Source: Ollibium composti (GTDB lineage: Bacteria > Pseudomonadota > Alphaproteobacteria > Rhizobiales > Rhizobiaceae). Taken from it: a DNA stretch of 64,000 nt. A program made the translations under genes and the position numbers. Positions 54,190 through 64,000 of this stretch are shown piece by piece (position 1 is the stretch's first letter; each line of letters begins with the position of its first letter). Where the stretch lies: NCBI RefSeq assembly GCF_004801285.1, contig NZ_SSNY01000008.1:1-64000 (forward strand), in the 5' to 3' direction. The notes under the pieces are model-generated. The model was given only the letters and a program-made list of their open reading frames with translations, was not told the DNA's origin and did not search any database.

Positions 54190-55352
54190 TTGAACGTCTT
54201 CCTCGGGTCGAAGGCGTCGCGGGTGGCCTCGCCGACGAAGATCAGCAGCGACAGCATGATCGAGAGCGTAACGAAGCCGGCGATGCCGAGCCACGGCGCG
54301 TTGAGGTTGCGCTGGCCCTGCTTCAACAGTTCGCCGAGCGAGGCCGAGCCCGGCGGCAGGCCGAAGCCGAGGAAGTCGAGCGAGGTGAGCGTCGAGATCG
54401 AGCCGTTGAGGATGAAGGGCAGGAAGGTCAGCGTCGCAACCATGGCGTTGGGCAGGAGATGGCGGAAGATGATCGTGCGGTTGGGGACGCCCAGCGCACG
54501 CGCCGCGTTGACGTATTCGAAGTTGCGGGCGCGCAGGAACTCCGCCCGCACCACGCCGACGAAGGCGACCCAGGAAAACAGCAGCATCAACCCCAGCAGG
54601 ATGAAGAAACCGGGCGGCAACACCGCAGCGACGATCAAGAGCAGGTAGAGGACAGGGATGGCCGACCATATTTCGATGAAGCGCTGGAACAGAAGGTCCA
54701 CCCAGCCGCCGAAATAGCCCTGTATGGCGCCGGCCGAGACGCCGATGACGGCCGAGCCCAGCGTGAGGATCAGGCCGAACAGAACCGACACGCGAAAGCC
54801 GTAGATGACGCGCGCCAGCACGTCGCGCGCCTGGTCGTCGGTGCCCAGCCAGTTCCAGTTGCCGACGATGCAGTCGGGATCGTTCTCGCCCTCGGGGTAC
54901 TGGGCGCAGCGGGTCTTGACGTCATATTGCCACGACGGCCTGGATGGTGCGGCCTCCGGCACGGCGTTGTTGACGGTGCGATAGGAATAGCGGATCGGCG
55001 GCCAGATCATCCAGCCATTGGCCTCGATCTCGTCGCGGATCACCGGGTCGCGATAATCGGTGACGGCATAGAAGCCGCCGAATTTCTCTTCCGGGTAGGC
55101 CACCAGCACCGGGAACAGGATCTCGCCCTTGTAGGAGACGATGATCGGCTTGTCGTTGGCAATGAACTCGGAAAACAGCGTCAGCACGAACAGCGCGAGG
55201 AAAATCCACAGCGACCAGTAGCCGCGCCGGTTGGCCTTGAAATTGGCCCAGCGGCGCTTGTTGAGCGGCGACAGCCACGGCCGTTTCACCGGGCGGGCGC
55301 CGACTTCCTCGCGCTGCGTTTCCACGGCTGCCTTCAACTGGACATCCGACAT
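54186..55352 (-). CDS. yejE: ABC transporter permease YejE
   Basis: A 388-residue permease with an OppC_N segment (RRWANFKANRRGYWSLWIFL), a large periplasmic region (about 70-180) containing FSEFIANDKP, YPEEKFGGFY and CIVGNWNWLGTDDQARDVL, then five helices and the EAA loop ALGVPNRTIIFRHLLPN. The big first loop is diagnostic of YejE. It overlaps yejB by one base (TGATG) and yejF by 4. Confidence 0.94.
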
Positions 55353-56458
55353 CAGACGTCCCTCCGCTCGAAGTCGATGCGCGGATCGATCCAGGTGTAG
55401 GTGAGGTCGGAGATCAGGCTTATGAACAGGCCGATGAGGGAGAAGATGTAGAGGTTGGCGAAGACCACCGGATAATCGCGATCGACGATCGACTTGAAGC
55501 CGAGCAGGCCCAGCCCATCCAGCGAGAAGATGTTCTCGATCAATAGCGAGCCGGTGAAGAAGGCCGAGATGAAGGCACCGGGAAAACCGGCGATGACGAT
55601 CAACATGGCGTTACGGAAGACGTGGCCGTAGAGCACCCGGTGCTCGGACAGGCCCTTGGCGCGCGCGGTGACCACGTACTGCTTGCGGATCTCGTCGAGG
55701 AAGGAGTTTTTCGTCAGCAGCGTCGTGGTGGCGAAGGCCGACAGCACCATCGCGGTAAGCGGCAAGGTGAGGTGCCAGAAATAGTCGAGGATGCGGGCCG
55801 GCCAGGAGAGTTGGCTCCAGTTGTCCGAGGTCAGGCCGCGCAACGGGAACAGGTCCCAGAACGAGCCGCCGGCGAACAGGATCATCAACAGGATGGCGAA
55901 CAGGAAGCCGGGAATGGCGTAGCCGACGATGACGATGGCGCTGGTCCAGGTATCGAAGGACGAGCCGTCCTTCACCGCCTTGCGGATGCCGAGCGGGATC
56001 GAGATCAGATAGGAAATCAGCGTGATCCACAGGCCGAGCGAGATCGATACCGGCATCTTCTCCAGGATCAGGTCGACCACGGAAACGTCGCGAAAATAGC
56101 TCTGGCCGAAATCGAAGCGGGCATAGTTCCAGATCATCAGGCCGAAGCGCTCAAGCGGCGGCTTGTCGAAGCCGAACTGCTTCTCCAGCTTGGCGATGAA
56201 TTCAGGATCGAGCCCCTGCGCCCCACGATATCGCGAATCGGCACCGCCGCTTGCCTCGAAGCCGCCGCCGGCGGTGACGTCGCCACCACCACCGCCGCCC
56301 AGACGATCGCCGGAATCGCCGCCCTGGTTGGTCAATTGGGCGATGACGCGCTCGACAGGGCCGCCCGGCGCGAACTGGACGATGACGAAGGACACAGCCA
56401 TGATGCCGAGCAGGGTCGGGATCATCAAAAGGAGGCGACGCAGGATATAGGCGCCCAT
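55352..56458 (-). CDS. yejB: ABC transporter permease YejB
   Basis: A 368-residue permease starting [20 protein letters not shown], followed by [14 protein letters not shown], a Gly-rich insert (about 55-80) in the first periplasmic loop typical of YejB, helices with [20 protein letters not shown], and the EAA loop [19 protein letters not shown] 56458 is chosen over a position ten codons upstream because it yields the canonical N-terminus. Operon order is yejA-like, yejA-like, yejB, yejE, yejF. Confidence 0.93.
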   Translation of the reverse strand: MGAYILRRLLLMIPTLLGIMAVSFVIVQFAPGGPVERVIAQLTNQGGDSGDRLGGGGGGDVTAGGGFEASGGADSRYRGAQGLDPEFIAKLEKQFGFDKPPLERFGLMIWNYARFDFGQSYFRDVSVVDLILEKMPVSISLGLWITLISYLISIPLGIRKAVKDGSSFDTWTSAIVIVGYAIPGFLFAILLMILFAGGSFWDLFPLRGLTSDNWSQLSWPARILDYFWHLTLPLTAMVLSAFATTTLLTKNSFLDEIRKQYVVTARAKGLSEHRVLYGHVFRNAMLIVIAGFPGAFISAFFTGSLLIENIFSLDGLGLLGFKSIVDRDYPVVFANLYIFSLIGLFISLISDLTYTWIDPRIDFERRDV

Positions 56459-56517
56459 CAGGCCTCGCCCCTCATGTCCGGCCTCCAATGACCGTGCCTC
56501 TTGGGCCGATCCGCTTT

Positions 56518-58395
56518 TCAGGCCTTGCCAATCTTCGCCGCCCTCTCCTTGTCAAACCACCACAGGATCTCCGCCGGGAAGCCGTAGTCGGGCTTCGGCT
56601 CGACGAAGCCGAACATGTCCCAATAGGCGACGCGGTGATTCGCCAGGTAGTATGTTGGAATCCAGTCGAGGCGCGTGCGCAAGACCCGGTCGAGCGCCTT
56701 CAGCGCCGTGGTCAATTCCGCGCGGCTTTGCGCCCGCCCGGCTGCGGCGACAAGCGCGTCGACGGCAGGACTTTGGGTGCCGGGATAATTGCGCATGCCG
56801 GGCATCGTGGCCGAGCGAGAATGATAGAGGACTTCCAGCGAATCCTCCGTCGGGGTGGCGCCGATCGACCAGTGCAGCAGGATGAAATCGAAATCGTAGT
56901 CGTTCTGCCGCTGTTCGTATTGCGCCTGGTCTACCTGCCGGATGGTGGCGTCGATGCCGATCGTGCGCATCTTTTCCATCCACGGCGTGAACAGCCGCAC
57001 CAGCCCGTCGTCCTCCGCCAATATCTCGACCTTCAGCCGCTCGCCCTTATCGTCGACGAAGAACTCGCCCGAGCGTTTCCAGCCGGCCTCGGTGAGCAGC
57101 TTCACCGCTTGGCCGAGTATCTTGCGGTCACGCCCGGAGCCGTCCGACACCGGCTGCAAAGGCGGCTCGCCGAAAACCTCGGCCGGCAGTTCGGCGCGGA
57201 ACGGCTCCAGCAGTGCCAGTTCCTGTGGCGAAGGCAGGCCTTCCGCCTTGTAGTCGGATTTCTCGAAATTGGACTGCGCGCGGTCGTAGGAGCCGTAGAA
57301 CAGCGTGCGCTGCGTCCACTCGAAATCGAAGCACAGGCCGATGGCGCGGCGCACCCGCACGTCCTTGAACTGCGGCCGGCGCTGGTTGAGCGCGACCGCC
57401 TGCATGTCGGGCCACTTTTCGCCGGGAAACTCGCGCTTGACGACCCTGCCTTGCGTAAGCGCCGGAAAATCGTAGCCGGTCGCCCAGACGCGCGCCGTGA
57501 ACTCCTCGCGGAAATGCGTGTCGCCCTTCTTGAAGGCCTCGAAGGCTGCCTGGCGGTTCTGGTAGAAGTCTATGCGGATGCGGTCGAAATTATAGAGGCC
57601 ACGATTCACTGGGAGATCGCGTCCCCAATAGTCGGCGAAGCGATCGTATTCGACGAACTGCCCGGCCGAGACGCGGCCCATCTTGTATGGCCCCGAACCC
57701 AGCGGTGGCGCCATCGTCGCCGCCTCGAAGTCGTTGGCGGTGTAGTAGGCCTTCGAGACGATCGGCATCTGGGCGACGGCAAGGATGTTCTGGCTCGATT
57801 GCTCGCCGCTGAAGGTCAGGCGCACCGTCGCGGCATCGACGGCCGCGGCGTCGGTCATCCAGCGCAGCGCCTGCGACAGGTTGGGATGGCCCTTTTCCTT
57901 GTAGAGTTTCAACGCGAAGACGATGTCGGCGGCCGTCAGCGGCGACCCGTCGTGCCAGCGCGCCTCGGGCCGCAGGGCAAAAGTGTAGGTGTTGCGGTCG
58001 GCCGAAAGCGTCACGGATTCGGCCAGCAGCCCGTAGACCGCGTCCGGCTCGTCCAGCGCGCTCACCATCAACGAATCGAAGCAATATTCGGTACGCGGCG
58101 GCGAATCGCCCTTCAACACCAGCGAGTTCAGTGTGTTGAAGGTGAGGAAGCTCTGGTTGAAGGTGGAATTCGGCGGGGCGAAATTGATGGTTCCGCCCTT
58201 CGGCGCATCCGCATTGACGTAGCCGAAATGGCTGAAATCGGCCGGATATTTCAGCTCGCCGAAGGCCGAAAGCCCGTGCAGTTTCGTTTCCGTCGGCGTA
58301 TTGGCGAAAGCGCGGGCGGGCAGAAGCGCGGCCGCGGCGGCCGCCCCGCCCAGCGCCATCAGGCTCCGCCTGGAAAGACGCACCTCGCCGCCCAT
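56518..58395 (-). CDS. YejA-like oligopeptide-binding protein (second copy)
   Basis: A 625-residue SBP_bac_5 protein with a twin-arginine-like signal ([26 protein letters not shown]). Mature blocks: [75 protein letters not shown] and the C-terminal [27 protein letters not shown] 58395 overlaps the upstream yejA-like stop (TGATG). It is a paralogue of the neighbouring 58395-60278 protein and probably gives the importer a second ligand range. Confidence 0.9.
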   Translation of the reverse strand: MGGEVRLSRRSLMALGGAAAAAALLPARAFANTPTETKLHGLSAFGELKYPADFSHFGYVNADAPKGGTINFAPPNSTFNQSFLTFNTLNSLVLKGDSPPRTEYCFDSLMVSALDEPDAVYGLLAESVTLSADRNTYTFALRPEARWHDGSPLTAADIVFALKLYKEKGHPNLSQALRWMTDAAAVDAATVRLTFSGEQSSQNILAVAQMPIVSKAYYTANDFEAATMAPPLGSGPYKMGRVSAGQFVEYDRFADYWGRDLPVNRGLYNFDRIRIDFYQNRQAAFEAFKKGDTHFREEFTARVWATGYDFPALTQGRVVKREFPGEKWPDMQAVALNQRRPQFKDVRVRRAIGLCFDFEWTQRTLFYGSYDRAQSNFEKSDYKAEGLPSPQELALLEPFRAELPAEVFGEPPLQPVSDGSGRDRKILGQAVKLLTEAGWKRSGEFFVDDKGERLKVEILAEDDGLVRLFTPWMEKMRTIGIDATIRQVDQAQYEQRQNDYDFDFILLHWSIGATPTEDSLEVLYHSRSATMPGMRNYPGTQSPAVDALVAAAGRAQSRAELTTALKALDRVLRTRLDWIPTYYLANHRVAYWDMFGFVEPKPDYGFPAEILWWFDKERAAKIGKA

Positions 58396-60278
58396 CAATC
58401 GACGCTCTTGTACTTGGCCGCCAGCGCCTTCTCCTTCTCAGGATCGATCCACCACGATTCGATGTCCGGCCCGATATAGGTCGGCTGCTTGTCGGGGATG
58501 CCGAACTTGTTCCAGTAGGCCAGCCAGACGTCCGGCCGGGTGAACTGCGGCACGACATAGAAATTCCACAACAGAACGCGGTCCAGCGCATGGGTGGCCG
58601 CTGTCAGCTCGTCACGGCTCCTGGCGAAGATCACCTTGTCGACGAGCGCATCGACGACCGGGTCCTTGATCCCTTCGTAATTGCGCGACCCGGGCGAATC
58701 GGCCGCCTTCGAGGACCAGAAGTCGCGCTGCTCATTGCCGGGCGAATCCGACTGCGGCAGCACTACCGTGGTCATGTCGAAATCGAAGTCGTTGAGGCGA
58801 TTGACGTATTGCGACTGGTCGACGAAGCGCAGCGTGGCGTCGATGCCGATCTTCCTGAGCATGGTGACGTAGGGCATCATCGTCGCTTCCGCGCCCTGCC
58901 GGAAGTCGAGGATCTCGAAGCGGAACGGCGCACCGGTCTTGGCATTCACCATCTTGCTGCCCTTGATCACCCAGCCGGCCGAGGCCAGCAGGTCGACGGA
59001 TTGCTTGAGGATCTTGCGTTCGGCCTGAGGCTTGTCGAAGGCGGGCAGGCTCCATTCCTGCGTGAACAGTTCCGGCGGCAGCTTGTCCTTGTACTGGTTC
59101 AGAAGCTCCAGTTCCTCGCCCTGCGGCAGGCCGCTGGAGGCAAGGTCGCTGCCCATGAAATAGCTGGTGATACGGGTGTTCAGGCCGAAGGACTGCGTGC
59201 GGTTGATGGTGTCGAAGTCGTAGAGATAGGACAGCGCCTGGCGCACGCGCCGGTCCTGGAACAGGGGCCGGCGCGTGTTCATGGCGAAGCCCTGCATGTT
59301 GGCGCGCGATTGCGCCTTGAATTCCTTCTTGATGACGTCACCGGCCTTGATCGCCGGGAAATCGTATTTGGTCATCCAGCCGCGGCCGCTGTTTTCGGGA
59401 TTGATGTCCTGCCAGCCGCCCTTGATGAAGGCCAGCCATTCGGCACTCTCGTCGAGGAAATAGGTGTAGCGGCGGGTATCGAAATTCTCGCGGCCGACTT
59501 TGACCGGCAGCTTGGCCCCCCAGTAGTCCGGCACGCGCTCCCAGATGATCTCGGAGCCCGGCTTGAAGCTCTTGATCTTGTAAGCGGCGGAGCCGAGCGG
59601 TATTTCCAGCGTCGGCTTGGTGATATCGCGCTTCTTGCCGCTGGCGTCGGTGCCTTCCCACCAGTGCTTCGGCAGCACGACGAGGTCGCCGAGGATGTTC
59701 GGCAGTTCGCGGTTGCCCTTCTGGTTGAAGCGGAACTCGACCTCGCGGTCCGAAACCGCCACCGCCTCGGTGACGTTCTCGAAATAGCGGTTGTACATCG
59801 GGCTGTTGGCCTTCAGCACGTTGAAGGACCAGACCACGTCGTCCACCGTGATCGGCTGGCCGTCGTGCCAGCGGGCGGCGGGATTCAACCGGTAGGTGAC
59901 GGAGGAATAATCGGCGGGGAACTTGTAGGCCTCCGCCACCAGCGGGTGGTAGACGCTGCCCTCGTCGATCGCCTGCTCCATCAGCGTATCGTAGAGCAGT
60001 CCGCCGCCGAACTGGGAAAAACCGGCGGCGGGGGAGCCCTGGACGACATAGGGGTTGAAGCTGTCGAAAGTGCCGACCACGGTGGAATTCAGCGTGCCGC
60101 CCTTCGGCGCATCGGGGTTCACGTAGTCGTAACGCTGGAAGTTGTCACCGTACTTGGATTCGCGGATCAGCCAGCCCGAGGTGCGCCATTCGTCGGCGGA
60201 AGCGGCGGCCGCAACGCCGAGCAGGAAAACGACGGCGAGGCCCGCCAGCGCGGGAAACGTCTTCGGTATCGCCTTCAT
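58395..60278 (-). CDS. yejA: YejA-like oligopeptide-binding protein (first copy)
   Basis: A 627-residue SBP_bac_5 protein with a Sec signal (ALAGLAVVFLLGVAAAASA, cleavage near residue 28). Blocks: YVNPDAPKGGTLNSTVVGTFDSFNPYVVQG, LYDTLMEQAIDEGSVYHPLVAE, LNPAARWHDGQPITVDDVVWSFNVL, LGSAAYKIKSFKPG, NFYVVPQFTRPDVWLAYWNKFG. It is the first gene of the yej operon and uses a Sec signal, whereas its paralogue looks TAT-exported. Confidence 0.92.
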   Translation of the reverse strand: MKAIPKTFPALAGLAVVFLLGVAAAASADEWRTSGWLIRESKYGDNFQRYDYVNPDAPKGGTLNSTVVGTFDSFNPYVVQGSPAAGFSQFGGGLLYDTLMEQAIDEGSVYHPLVAEAYKFPADYSSVTYRLNPAARWHDGQPITVDDVVWSFNVLKANSPMYNRYFENVTEAVAVSDREVEFRFNQKGNRELPNILGDLVVLPKHWWEGTDASGKKRDITKPTLEIPLGSAAYKIKSFKPGSEIIWERVPDYWGAKLPVKVGRENFDTRRYTYFLDESAEWLAFIKGGWQDINPENSGRGWMTKYDFPAIKAGDVIKKEFKAQSRANMQGFAMNTRRPLFQDRRVRQALSYLYDFDTINRTQSFGLNTRITSYFMGSDLASSGLPQGEELELLNQYKDKLPPELFTQEWSLPAFDKPQAERKILKQSVDLLASAGWVIKGSKMVNAKTGAPFRFEILDFRQGAEATMMPYVTMLRKIGIDATLRFVDQSQYVNRLNDFDFDMTTVVLPQSDSPGNEQRDFWSSKAADSPGSRNYEGIKDPVVDALVDKVIFARSRDELTAATHALDRVLLWNFYVVPQFTRPDVWLAYWNKFGIPDKQPTYIGPDIESWWIDPEKEKALAAKYKSVD

Positions 60279-60380
60279 CCTGCTCCTCGTCCCGTGGCCG
60301 ATTGCAACAATCTAGTCCATCCGGCGCATGTGGAAACCGCATCAGGGCGTTTTGCGGCGCCTTATGCGCGTTTTCTAACA

Positions 60381-60408
60381 GAAAAGCCGGGACGAACCCG
60401 GCTTTTTC
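60381..60408 (-). terminator. Intrinsic terminator after the cytochrome c gene
   Basis: Minus-strand stem AAAGCCGGG / CCCGGCTTT with a five-base loop, followed by T-rich sequence, 25-50 bases after the cytochrome stop at 60433. It separates the cytochrome gene from the yej operon downstream. Confidence 0.75.
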
Positions 60409-60432
60409 AAGAATTCAGCTCTGACAAATACG

Positions 60433-61122
60433 TTATTGCGCGGGCGCCGGCGCCGGTTCGGCGGGCTTCTCACCCTCTGCCGGAGCCGCAGGCTTTTCCT
60501 CGGCCGGCTTCGTCTCGGCAGGCGCCGCACCTTCAGCCGGCTTGGAAGCATCGGCAGCCGGTGCCGCAGCGGCCTCCGGCAGCGGCTTCGGGCTATCCGA
60601 CAGCGTGCGCAGATAGGCGAGCAGATCGGCGCGGTCCTCGTCCTTCTTGAGGCCGGCGAAACCCATCGCCGTGCCCTTTACGAAAGCCTTCGGCGACAAA
60701 AGGAAATGATAGAGATTGTCGTAGGTCCACTTCTCCGAACCGCCCTTGGAGAATTCCTTCATGCCGGCCGAATAGGAGAACCCTTCATGCTCGGCAACCG
60801 GGCGGTCGACGATGTCCCACAGGTCGGGGCCGACCTTGTTCGGGCCGCCCTTCTCGCCGGAATGGCAGGCTTCGCACTTCTTGAAGATGGCGGCGCCCTT
60901 GTCGGCGCTAGCCGCCGGCAGCAGTTCGGCGACAGGCTTCGGGCCAGCGGCCTCGCCACCAGCAGCGCCGCCGGCAGGCTCTTCAGTGGCCTCGATGACA
61001 AAGCCCGGCTTCTCGGGAGAAGGCGAGGCGAACAGGGCGTCGGACACCAGACCGACCGAGAAAACCACGAAAACGGTTCCCAGCAGGCCGCCGATCACCT
61101 TGTTGATCTCGAAAGAGTCCAT
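60433..61122 (-). CDS. Membrane-anchored c-type cytochrome (CycM-like)
   Basis: A 229-residue protein with an uncleaved N-terminal membrane anchor (8-30, [23 protein letters not shown]), a linker, and a class I cytochrome c domain with haem motif C83-E-A-C86-H87 and an axial methionine region ([11 protein letters not shown]). The last 45 residues are a Pro/Ala/Glu/Lys tail. It faces the periplasm and shuttles electrons, as CycM-type cytochromes do toward cytochrome oxidase. ATG 61122 has GGGAG about nine bases upstream; a start three codons earlier is possible. Divergent from kdsB. Confidence 0.9.
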   Translation of the reverse strand: MDSFEINKVIGGLLGTVFVVFSVGLVSDALFASPSPEKPGFVIEATEEPAGGAAGGEAAGPKPVAELLPAASADKGAAIFKKCEACHSGEKGGPNKVGPDLWDIVDRPVAEHEGFSYSAGMKEFSKGGSEKWTYDNLYHFLLSPKAFVKGTAMGFAGLKKDEDRADLLAYLRTLSDSPKPLPEAAAAPAADASKPAEGAAPAETKPAEEKPAAPAEGEKPAEPAPAPAQ

Positions 61123-61309
61123 GCACCCCATCTCCCTTGTCCGGCGGGACCGAATCCGTCCATCCGTCCGTCGGTATCGCGGCCGCGCGCAAGGCGGCCA
61201 AATCGGGCGGAAACTAGGTCTTTTGCTTGGGCGTTGCAACACCTATAAGAGCGCAGCCAGTGAGACTTTTTGACACTTTCCACGCTCTTCTTCGACGCCC
61301 TAGCCAACC

Positions 61310-62038
61310 ATGTCCACACTTCTTCTCATCCCGGCCCGCATGGCCTCGACGCGCCTGCCGGGCAAGCCGCTCGCCGATATAGCCGGCGCCCCGATGATCG
61401 TGCATGTGGCGCGCCGCGCCGCAGAAAGCGATCTCGGGCGCGTCGTGGTGGCCACCGACACGAAGGCGGTCGCCGAGGCTGTGCGCGCGCACGGCTTCGA
61501 GGCCGTGATGACGCGCGCCGACCACCAGTCGGGCTCCGACCGCATCTTCGAGGCGCTGACAACGCTCGATCCGGCCGGCCAAGTGGAGACGATCGTCAAT
61601 GTGCAGGGTGACCTGCCGACCGTCGAGCCTGCCGTCATCAAGGCGGCGCTGAAGCCGTTCGAGGAAGCGGTCGTAGACATCGCCACGCTCGGCGTCGAGA
61701 TCATCGACGAAGACGAGAAAACCAACCCGAACGTGGTCAAGATCGTCGGTTCGCCGCTTTCGCCCACCCGGCTGAAGGCGCTCTACTTCACCCGCGCCAC
61801 CGCGCCGTGGGGTGACGGGCCGCTCTATCATCACATCGGCCTCTACGCCTATCGCCGCGCAGCGCTGGAGCGATTCGTCGCTCTCAAGCAGTCGCCGCTG
61901 GAGACGCGCGAGCGGCTGGAACAGTTGCGCGCGCTGGAGGCCGGCATGCGCATAGACGCCGAGATCGTGCGCTCGGTGCCGTTGGGCGTAGACACCCCGC
62001 AGGACCTCGAGCGGGCCCGCCAGATTCTTTCAAACTGA
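61310..62038 (+). CDS. kdsB: 3-Deoxy-manno-octulosonate cytidylyltransferase (CMP-KDO synthetase)
   Basis: A 242-residue enzyme activating KDO with CTP for lipopolysaccharide. Motifs: [20 protein letters not shown] (nucleotide site), [57 protein letters not shown] and [16 protein letters not shown]. It is 9 bases upstream of pheA, so the two are co-transcribed. This cytochrome/kdsB/pheA block is conserved in rhizobia. Confidence 0.96.
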   Translation: MSTLLLIPARMASTRLPGKPLADIAGAPMIVHVARRAAESDLGRVVVATDTKAVAEAVRAHGFEAVMTRADHQSGSDRIFEALTTLDPAGQVETIVNVQGDLPTVEPAVIKAALKPFEEAVVDIATLGVEIIDEDEKTNPNVVKIVGSPLSPTRLKALYFTRATAPWGDGPLYHHIGLYAYRRAALERFVALKQSPLETRERLEQLRALEAGMRIDAEIVRSVPLGVDTPQDLERARQILSN

Positions 62039-62047
62039 GACGAGACG

Positions 62048-62911
62048 ATGCCGGAAAAGACCAACAGGATTTCCTTTCAGGGCGAGCCGGGAGCCAACTC
62101 CGACAGCGCCTGCCGCGACATGTATCCCGGCATGGAACCCCTGCCCTGCCCCACCTTCGAGGAAGCCTTCAACGCGGTCGAGACGGGCAAGGCGGATCTG
62201 GCAATGATACCGATCGAGAACACCATCGCCGGCCGCGTCGCCGACATCCATCATCTCCTGCCCGAATCGAAGCTGCACATCGTCGGCGAATATTTCATGC
62301 CGATCCACTTTCAGCTCATGGTGCTGCCGGGCGTGAAGCGCGACGAGATCAAGACCGTGCACAGCCACATCCACGCGCTCGGCCAATGCCGCAAATACAT
62401 TCGCAGGAACGGCTGGAAGCCGGTCATCGCCGGCGATACGGCAGGTGCGGCGAAGCTGGTTTCGGAGGAAAAGCAGCGTTCCATGGCGGCGCTGTCGCCG
62501 GCGCTCGCCGCCAAGCTCTACGGGCTGGACGTCATCGAGGAGAACGTCGAGGACATCGAAAGCAACACCACCCGCTTCGTCGTGCTGACCAAGTCCAAAC
62601 AGTGGGTCGAGCGGCCGACGCCGGACGCCCGGATGATGACGACCTTCCTCTTCCGCGTGCGCAACGTGCCGGCGGCGCTCTACAAGGCGATGGGCGGCTT
62701 CGCCACCAACGGCGTCAACATGACCAAGCTGGAGAGCTACCAGCTCGGCGCCTTCACCGCGACCCAGTTCTATGCCGACATCGAAGGCCACCCGGACGAT
62801 CCGGGGGTGAAGAACGCGCTGGAGGAACTGCGCTTCTTCACGCGAGAGGTGCGCATCGTCGGCGTCTACCCGCGCGCGGATTCGCGCGAGCAGTGGAAGC
62901 TGGCGGACTGA
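62048..62911 (+). CDS. pheA: Prephenate dehydratase
   Basis: A 287-residue monofunctional enzyme of phenylalanine synthesis: N-terminal RISFQGEPGANSDSACRDMYPG, the MIPIENTIAGRVADIHHLLPES block, the TRF catalytic motif in ESNTTRFVVL, and a C-terminal ACT domain (TTFLFRVRNVPAALYKAMGGFATNGVNMTKLESYQ) for phenylalanine feedback. It lacks a chorismate mutase domain. Start ATG is 9 bases after the kdsB stop. Confidence 0.96.
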   Translation: MPEKTNRISFQGEPGANSDSACRDMYPGMEPLPCPTFEEAFNAVETGKADLAMIPIENTIAGRVADIHHLLPESKLHIVGEYFMPIHFQLMVLPGVKRDEIKTVHSHIHALGQCRKYIRRNGWKPVIAGDTAGAAKLVSEEKQRSMAALSPALAAKLYGLDVIEENVEDIESNTTRFVVLTKSKQWVERPTPDARMMTTFLFRVRNVPAALYKAMGGFATNGVNMTKLESYQLGAFTATQFYADIEGHPDDPGVKNALEELRFFTREVRIVGVYPRADSREQWKLAD

Positions 62912-62932
62912 CCCCCTCAGGACTGGCGCCGC

Positions 62933-63526
62933 TCACTCCGCGACGGTGATGCCGAGCAGTGCCTGCAGGGCGAACAGGACGGCCAGCGAGCCGACGAACA
63001 TGCCGACGAACACGGCCGTGGCGATCGCCGCGCCCTTGCCGACGGCGGCGTTGGTCATGCGCCAGGTGAAGACCATGGTCAGCAGGAACAGGGCGAGCGA
63101 CAGCAGGACGGCGAACTGGTCGGTCGCCGGCGCGACCAGCCTGACCAGCGCAGCCGGCAGCATGATCCAGGCGACGATGGCCGAGGCCCAGTTGCTGGCC
63201 ACGACATAGTGCACGAAGCGGTCGCCGATGCCGACGCGCCGGCCGAGGAAGGCCAGCCCGCACAGCGGCAGCACCCAGGTTCCGAGGTCCACCACCGCCA
63301 GCCGCAGCACCATGGAAAGGCGCGAGGCCACCGCGTCCGGATCGCCGATCTCGCCGGCGACCCCGACCCAGCCGACAGCCATGGCCGGAAGGGCGACGAC
63401 GATGGCGAAGAAGGAATTCCAGAAGCCGTCGGCGGAAAGATCGAGCAGGCGCAGGCCGTCGGCCTTGCCCAGCATCAGCCGCCACGCCCCCGAAAGGGAG
63501 GCCGATATGTCCTGCCCCGACAGCAT
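62933..63526 (-). CDS. Hypothetical multi-pass membrane protein
   Basis: A 197-residue protein with about five hydrophobic helices (FFAIVVALPAMAVGWVGVAG, VVDLGTWVLPLCGLAFLG, WASAIVAWIMLPAALVRLV, FAVLLSLALFLLTMVFTW, GAAIATAVFVGMFVGSLAVLF). The short N-terminus (DISASLSGAWRLMLGKADGLRLLDLS) looks cytoplasmic. No family recognised with certainty. It begins 7 bases after the dapE stop on the same strand, so it is probably a downstream passenger of dapE. Confidence 0.78.
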   Translation of the reverse strand: MLSGQDISASLSGAWRLMLGKADGLRLLDLSADGFWNSFFAIVVALPAMAVGWVGVAGEIGDPDAVASRLSMVLRLAVVDLGTWVLPLCGLAFLGRRVGIGDRFVHYVVASNWASAIVAWIMLPAALVRLVAPATDQFAVLLSLALFLLTMVFTWRMTNAAVGKGAAIATAVFVGMFVGSLAVLFALQALLGITVAE

Positions 63527-63533
63527 GGCGCCG

Positions 63534-64000
63534 CTACCCGAACCAGTCCTCGAGGAAACGCTGGTATATCTGCGTCAGCGTCTCGAGATCGGCAAGGGCG
63601 ACGCGCTCGTCAACCATGTGCATGGTCTTGCCGACAAGGCCGAACTCGACGACCGGGCAATAGTCCTTGATGAAACGCGCATCGGAAGTGCCGCCGGACG
63701 TGGACAGTTCCGGCGTCGCGCCGACCACCGCGTGCACCGATCCCGACAGCGCATCGACCAGCCTGTCGTCGCGGGTGAGGAAGACATGGCTCGGCCCGTC
63801 CTTCCAGACAAGATCATAGTCCACCGGCTCCTTGCGACCCTTGCGGTAAGTCTTGCGCCGCGAGGCAGCGTCGAGGCGGTTGTGGATTTCCGCCTGCAGG
63901 CTCTCCGCCGTCCAGGTGTCGTTGAAGCGGATGTTGAAAGTGGCGGTCGCTTTCGCCGGGATGACGTTGGTGGCCGGGTTGCCGACGTCGACGGAGGTCA
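63534..64000 (-). CDS. dapE: Succinyl-diaminopimelate desuccinylase, C-terminal part (5' end beyond window)
   Basis: About 155 codons are open to the window edge: TSVDVGNPATNVIPAKATAT, FNIRFNDTW (dimerisation domain), LSTSGGTSDARFIKDYCPVV with a metal-binding region, and a C-terminal MHMVDERVALADLETLTQIY containing a metal ligand. M20 zinc peptidase family; releases succinate in lysine/diaminopimelate synthesis. The apparent start at 63824 is only an internal valine codon. Confidence 0.93.
   Translation of the reverse strand, partial: TSVDVGNPATNVIPAKATATFNIRFNDTWTAESLQAEIHNRLDAASRRKTYRKGRKEPVDYDLVWKDGPSHVFLTRDDRLVDALSGSVHAVVGATPELSTSGGTSDARFIKDYCPVVEFGLVGKTMHMVDERVALADLETLTQIYQRFLEDWFG

Overview
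The window is GC-rich chromosomal DNA of an alphaproteobacterium, most likely a Hyphomicrobiales member of the Mesorhizobium/Phyllobacteriaceae type. This is inferred from gene order and protein families (dnaX-ybaB-recR with the SRP RNA just upstream, membrane cytochrome c next to kdsB-pheA, yejABEF, DUF6481, DUF2239, exonuclease/ligase pair) and from the abundant rhizobial-style palindromic repeats. Most of it is dense housekeeping and transport DNA. The accessory signal is concentrated around 37.4-48.2 kb, in the repeat field at 33.7-34.9 kb, and in several repeat insertions.

Layout. 1-5 kb: an IS110 remnant, a TPR-methyltransferase, and a ligase-associated exonuclease plus ATP-dependent DNA ligase pair split by a PEBP-like secreted protein. 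5-14.1 kb: a hypothetical membrane protein, tRNA-Thr(CGT), a dppABCDF dipeptide ABC operon, and an acyl-CoA ligase with a histone-H1-like N-terminus. 14.4-19.5 kb: truA, a GNAT, fmt, a small membrane ORF, def, rmuC and a GFA protein. 19.5-25.3 kb: a CDF metal exporter, a tiny Lys-rich protein, a guanidine-II riboswitch with a gdx/sugE guanidinium exporter, DUF6481, an AI-2E-type membrane protein with a long C-terminal extension, and a luciferase-like monooxygenase. 25.4-32.9 kb: MltB-type transglycosylase, recR, SleB-type hydrolase, ybaB, dnaX, SRP RNA, HIT and NudC. 33-37.3 kb: DUF2239, a 1.2-kb repeat field, a HAD phosphatase and pgi.

37.4-48.8 kb is the catabolic region. A MocR-type regulator and a non-pyrrolysine MttB-family methyltransferase face a tightly overlapping six-gene operon on the other strand: FAD subunit, fused 2Fe-2S/molybdopterin hydroxylase, 6-hydroxynicotinate-reductase-like protein, UPF0280 (ApbE superfamily), DUF1185 'amino acid synthesis' protein, and MarR. 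Nicotinamidase (pncA) is divergent from it. The gene set suggests hydroxylation then reductive dearomatisation of an N-heteroaromatic acid (nicotinate-like), with an operator-overlapped promoter in front. It is the best candidate here for an under-described pathway.

48.9-64 kb: an NhaD-type antiporter, rpe, a small lipoprotein, a GhrA-type reductase, a yejF-E-B operon with two tandem YejA-like binding proteins, a membrane cytochrome c, kdsB, pheA, a membrane protein and a 5'-truncated dapE.

At least five families of palindromic repeats are scattered through the window. Copies of one family sit in frame inside two protein-coding genes (DNA ligase and UPF0280), adding 31 and 34 codons.
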